Positions 6,506 to 8,305 of a stretch of 8,305 bases of DNA are shown here, one piece after another. This DNA comes from Defluviitaleaceae bacterium. Its GTDB lineage: Bacteria; Bacillota; Clostridia; Lachnospirales; WRAA01. The DNA lies in assembly GCA_009780445.1 (NCBI GenBank), contig WRAA01000081.1, positions 1 to 8,305 of the forward strand, given 5' to 3'. The notes beneath the pieces were generated by a model. It made no database searches. It had not been told where the DNA came from and saw nothing but the letters and a program-made list of their open reading frames with translations. Every line of letters starts with the position of its first letter. Position 1 is the first letter of the stretch. The position numbers and the translations under genes were made by a program.

Positions 6506-6534
6506 TTGACATTACGGAGTTTATCCGGTATCAT
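6506..6534 (+). promoter_or_regulatory. sigma-A promoter of the Rrf2-cysteine desulfurase operon
   Basis: A perfect -35 TTGACA (6506-6511) and a -10 TATCAT (6529-6534, five of six matches) are separated by 17 bases. Transcription would start near 6541, leaving a leader of about 40 bases. The spacer holds the short inverted repeat CGGA-GTTTA-TCCG (6516-6528), placed where a repressor would block polymerase. Confidence 0.8.
6516..6528 (+). promoter_or_regulatory. candidate operator (inverted repeat in the promoter spacer)
   Basis: CGGA and TCCG flank five bases (GTTTA) between the -35 and -10 elements. Rrf2 regulators such as IscR usually repress their own operon from sites overlapping the promoter, so autoregulation here is plausible. 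The arms are only four bases and do not extend as a clean palindrome, and I do not recognise it as a known Rrf2 consensus; chance is a real alternative. Confidence 0.3.
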
Positions 6535-6582
6535 AGTGGAAGAGGAAAGGCTGTTATTATCACTATCCAAGGGGTGATTTCG

Positions 6583-7032
6583 ATGAAGATATCCACAAAA
6601 GGAAGGTATGGCCTGCTTGCGATGATAGATATAGCCGCGCATCAGTCCGGCGGCAGTGTGTCGCTTAGAAGCGTGGCTGAGCGCAACGAGCTTTCCGAGA
6701 ATTATCTGGAACAACTGCTGTCCACCCTGCGCAAGGCGGGGCTTGTCAGGAGCATCCGCGGGGCCGGCGGCGGTTATGTGCTGGCCAAACCACCGGAGAC
6801 CATCAGCATGGGCGACATCCTGCGCACTCTCGAGGGTTCGCTGGCGCCGGTGGACTGCATCTCGGACGATCCGGACTGCGAAGGGGTTGGGTGCGTGTCT
6901 TGCGTCACCCGGCCGATATGGCAGAAGATGTACAGATCTCTGAACAACGTGATCGACAATACCAAGCTGGCGGATCTGGCGGAGGAATATTTGTCGGCGC
7001 TGAACAAGGAGGAAGTTACGTGTCAAAGGTAA
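6583..7032 (+). CDS. Rrf2-family Fe-S responsive transcriptional regulator (IscR-like)
   Basis: The 149-residue product is an Rrf2 winged-helix repressor. The N-terminal MKISTKGRYGLLAMIDIA, the recognition region ENYLEQLLSTLRKAGLV and the wing RGAGGGYVLAKPPETISMGDIL (about 59-80) are diagnostic. A cysteine cluster follows: Cys92, Cys99, Cys104 and Cys107. In E. coli IscR the [2Fe-2S] ligands are Cys92, Cys98, Cys104 and His107, so this protein has the cluster-binding layout with one extra residue in the first gap and Cys in place of His. That, and its position before a cysteine desulfurase gene, suggest it senses Fe-S supply and controls its own operon. A cysteine-metabolism regulator (CymR-like) is less likely given the cysteines. 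The start is ATG 6583, eight bases after AAGGGG; the open frame upstream of it covers the divergent promoter region. Its 3' end overlaps the desulfurase start by 13 bases. Confidence 0.9.
   Translation: MKISTKGRYGLLAMIDIAAHQSGGSVSLRSVAERNELSENYLEQLLSTLRKAGLVRSIRGAGGGYVLAKPPETISMGDILRTLEGSLAPVDCISDDPDCEGVGCVSCVTRPIWQKMYRSLNNVIDNTKLADLAEEYLSALNKEEVTCQR
7006..7012 (+). promoter_or_regulatory. Shine-Dalgarno site fixing a GTG start
   Basis: AAGGAGG lies inside the end of the Rrf2-type gene, seven bases before GTG 7020. It favours GTG over the ATG at 7038, which is preceded only by a weaker AAAGG. Confidence 0.75.
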
Positions 7033-8186
7033 TATACATGGACAACGCCGGTTCAACAAAGGTGCGCCGGGAAGTTATCGACGAAATGATGCCCCAGCTT
7101 AGCGAAGAATACGCGAACCCTTCGTCTGTATACTCCCTTGCCCGCAAGAGCATGGGCGCGATAAACGACGCACGCGAAAAGGTTGCAAAGGCCATTAACG
7201 CACAGCCGCGGGAGATATTTTTCACCTCCAGCGGAACAGAGGCCAACAACTGGGCCTTGCAGTGTATCGCCAACACAAACTCAAACAAGGGCAAGCACAT
7301 CATCACCAGCTCTATCGAACACCCCGCGGTGCTTAACACCTGCAAGCACCTGGAGAACATCGGCTTCGAGATCACGCGCCTGCCCGTGTCGCCCGAAGGC
7401 CTTGTAAGCCCGGACGACCTGCGCAAGGCACTGCGCCCGGATACGATCCTGGTGTCGGATATGTTCGTGAACAACGAAATCCGAACGGAGCATCCCATTG
7501 CCGAGCTTGGCCGGATAGCGCGGGAGAAGGGAACCTACTTCCACACGGACGCGATACAGGCCGTGGGGCATATCCCGGTGGATGTGGAGGCTCTTAATGT
7601 TGACCTTCTCTCGCTGTCCGGGCATAAGTTCCACGCGCCCAAGGGCGTTGGCGCGCTGTATATACGCAAGGGCGTGAAGATATGCAGCCTGCTGTACGGC
7701 GGCGGCCACGAGCGCGGCCTTCGCGCAAGCACGCACAACGCGCCTGGTATTGTGGCTCTTGGCAAGGCCATCGAGCTTGCCACGGAGGATATGGGGGCGG
7801 AGATGGCGCGTCTGGCGGCTCTTAGGGACCGCTTGGTGGACGGCATACTCTCGCGCATAGAGCATACGTATCTGAACGGTTGCCGCACGAACAGCGTGCC
7901 GGGCATTGCCAACATCTCCTTCGAGTTTATCGAGGGCGAATCACTGCTGCTGCTGCTGGAACACAAGGGGATCTACTGCTCGTCAGGCTCCGCCTGCTCG
8001 TCGGGTTCGCTGGACCCTTCGCCTGTGCTTATGGCCATGGGGCTTACACACTCCAAGGCGCACGGCTCGCTTAGGATGTCCCTGGGCTATTTCAGCACCG
8101 AGGACGACGTGGACACCGTTATCGAAGAGCTTGTACCAATCGTGAAGCGTCTGCGCGAAATGTCGCCGACATTTCCAAGAGACTAG
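7020..8186 (+). CDS. cysteine desulfurase (NifS/IscS type)
   Basis: This 388-residue pyridoxal-phosphate enzyme removes sulfur from L-cysteine, giving alanine and a persulfide used for Fe-S clusters and thiolated tRNA. Aminotransferase class V motifs appear in order: YMDNAGST, FTSSGTEANN, SSIEHPAVL with the PLP-stacking His, FHTDAIQAVGHIPVDV, the PLP lysine in SGHKFHAPKG (Lys203), and the catalytic cysteine in SSGSACSSGS (Cys326). The loop form is that of group I (NifS/IscS), not SufS. Departures from usual motifs are DNAGST for DNAATT, NNEIRT for NNEIGT, RASTHN for RxGTxN, and an extra Cys320 six residues before the catalytic one. The start is GTG 7020, with AAGGAGG seven bases upstream, overlapping the regulator gene by 13 bases; the two are probably co-translated. 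It ends with TAG at normal length (KRLREMSPTFPRD). NifS and IscS roles cannot be separated here; general Fe-S assembly is likeliest. Confidence 0.92.
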   Translation: MSKVIYMDNAGSTKVRREVIDEMMPQLSEEYANPSSVYSLARKSMGAINDAREKVAKAINAQPREIFFTSSGTEANNWALQCIANTNSNKGKHIITSSIEHPAVLNTCKHLENIGFEITRLPVSPEGLVSPDDLRKALRPDTILVSDMFVNNEIRTEHPIAELGRIAREKGTYFHTDAIQAVGHIPVDVEALNVDLLSLSGHKFHAPKGVGALYIRKGVKICSLLYGGGHERGLRASTHNAPGIVALGKAIELATEDMGAEMARLAALRDRLVDGILSRIEHTYLNGCRTNSVPGIANISFEFIEGESLLLLLEHKGIYCSSGSACSSGSLDPSPVLMAMGLTHSKAHGSLRMSLGYFSTEDDVDTVIEELVPIVKRLREMSPTFPRD

Positions 8187-8305
8187 TGCTCCTCCAATAC
8201 TAAATTTAATGCGCCTTCGCGGTCTTTTTGCCGAAATCCTGCGTCAGCTCCTCCTTGCGAACCACTTCGGGTTCGCGGCGTCGTCACTTCCTTGTCTTTC
8301 GACAA
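8187..8305. other. unassigned tail after the cysteine desulfurase gene
   Basis: No gene can be supported here. No plus-strand start with a Shine-Dalgarno sequence is seen, so a nifU or mnmA homologue, if present, begins beyond the window. A minus-strand frame (stop at 8183-8185) is open to the window edge for about 40 codons, rich in charged residues, and an ATG-led plus frame from 8209 is open for 32 codons; at this composition neither length is meaningful. A perfect 7-base inverted repeat, GCGAACC (8257-8263) and GGTTCGC (8270-8276) around ACTTCG, is present without a T-tract. Confidence 0.4.

Noticed and set aside
6387..6512. Upstream extension of EF-P to 6512
   Set aside because: It would run through the efp promoter and ignore a consensus AGGAGG; EF-P starts MISASEF at 6386.
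6178..6582. Upstream extension of the Rrf2-type frame into efp
   Set aside because: It would overlap efp on the other strand and cross both promoters; MKISTKGRYG at 6583 is the family start.
8257..8276. Hairpin GCGAACC/GGTTCGC as the operon terminator
   Set aside because: No T-tract follows on either strand and the stem is only seven pairs, so it is noted but not called a terminator.
8184..8305. Readthrough extension of the cysteine desulfurase past TAG to the window edge
   Set aside because: The frame is open, but the protein already has full family length and the extension resembles nothing in the family.

Overview
The window looks like bacterial chromosome, most likely from a fairly GC-rich member of the Bacillota (a Clostridia or Negativicutes type). 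Three things point that way. The elongation factor P closely resembles the Bacillus form, with Lys32 at the tip of its loop. An Rrf2/IscR-type regulator sits directly before a NifS-type cysteine desulfurase. The first gene is a stand-alone PTS EIIC-like membrane protein of a kind common in that phylum. The ferrochelatase, however, is the Escherichia coli-like form, so the lineage call is only moderate. No rRNA, tRNA, CRISPR array, insertion sequence or phage gene was seen.

Left part (1-4496, plus strand): four tightly packed genes that look like one transcription unit. They are a PTS EIIC-like membrane protein (4-1014), an RsmF-type rRNA m5C methyltransferase (1011-2381), an RlmL/YpsC-type THUMP-domain rRNA guanine methyltransferase (2401-3552) and ferrochelatase hemH (3549-4496). 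Two junctions are 4-base ATGA stop/start overlaps and the third is a 19-base gap with a Shine-Dalgarno sequence. Two rRNA-modifying enzymes are thus tied to a sugar-transport protein and the last step of heme synthesis, with no other heme gene in view.

Middle part (4522-5828, minus strand): a more AT-rich family 8 glycosyltransferase gene faces hemH tail to tail. Its natural start at 5712 reads for 20 codons and then meets an in-frame TAG (5650-5652), after which the same frame continues unbroken for another 375 codons. It is therefore an amber-interrupted gene: a pseudogene, a recent mutation or a sequencing error. A strong hairpin (5764-5805) separates it from efp.

Right part (5829-8305): efp (minus strand) and an Rrf2/IscR-like repressor gene (plus strand) diverge from a 196-base region holding two clear sigma-A type promoters, each with TTGACA and a 17-base spacer. 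The repressor gene overlaps the cysteine desulfurase gene by 13 bases. Together they form an Fe-S cluster assembly unit in which the regulator probably senses cluster status and the desulfurase supplies sulfur. The scaffold gene nifU/iscU, often next in such units, does not start in the 119 bases left after the desulfurase; that tail holds only a small hairpin.

I did not find a convincing new biological system. The best leads are the amber-broken glycosyltransferase, the candidate operator inside the Rrf2-gene promoter with the regulator's four-cysteine cluster, and motif departures in HemH and the desulfurase.
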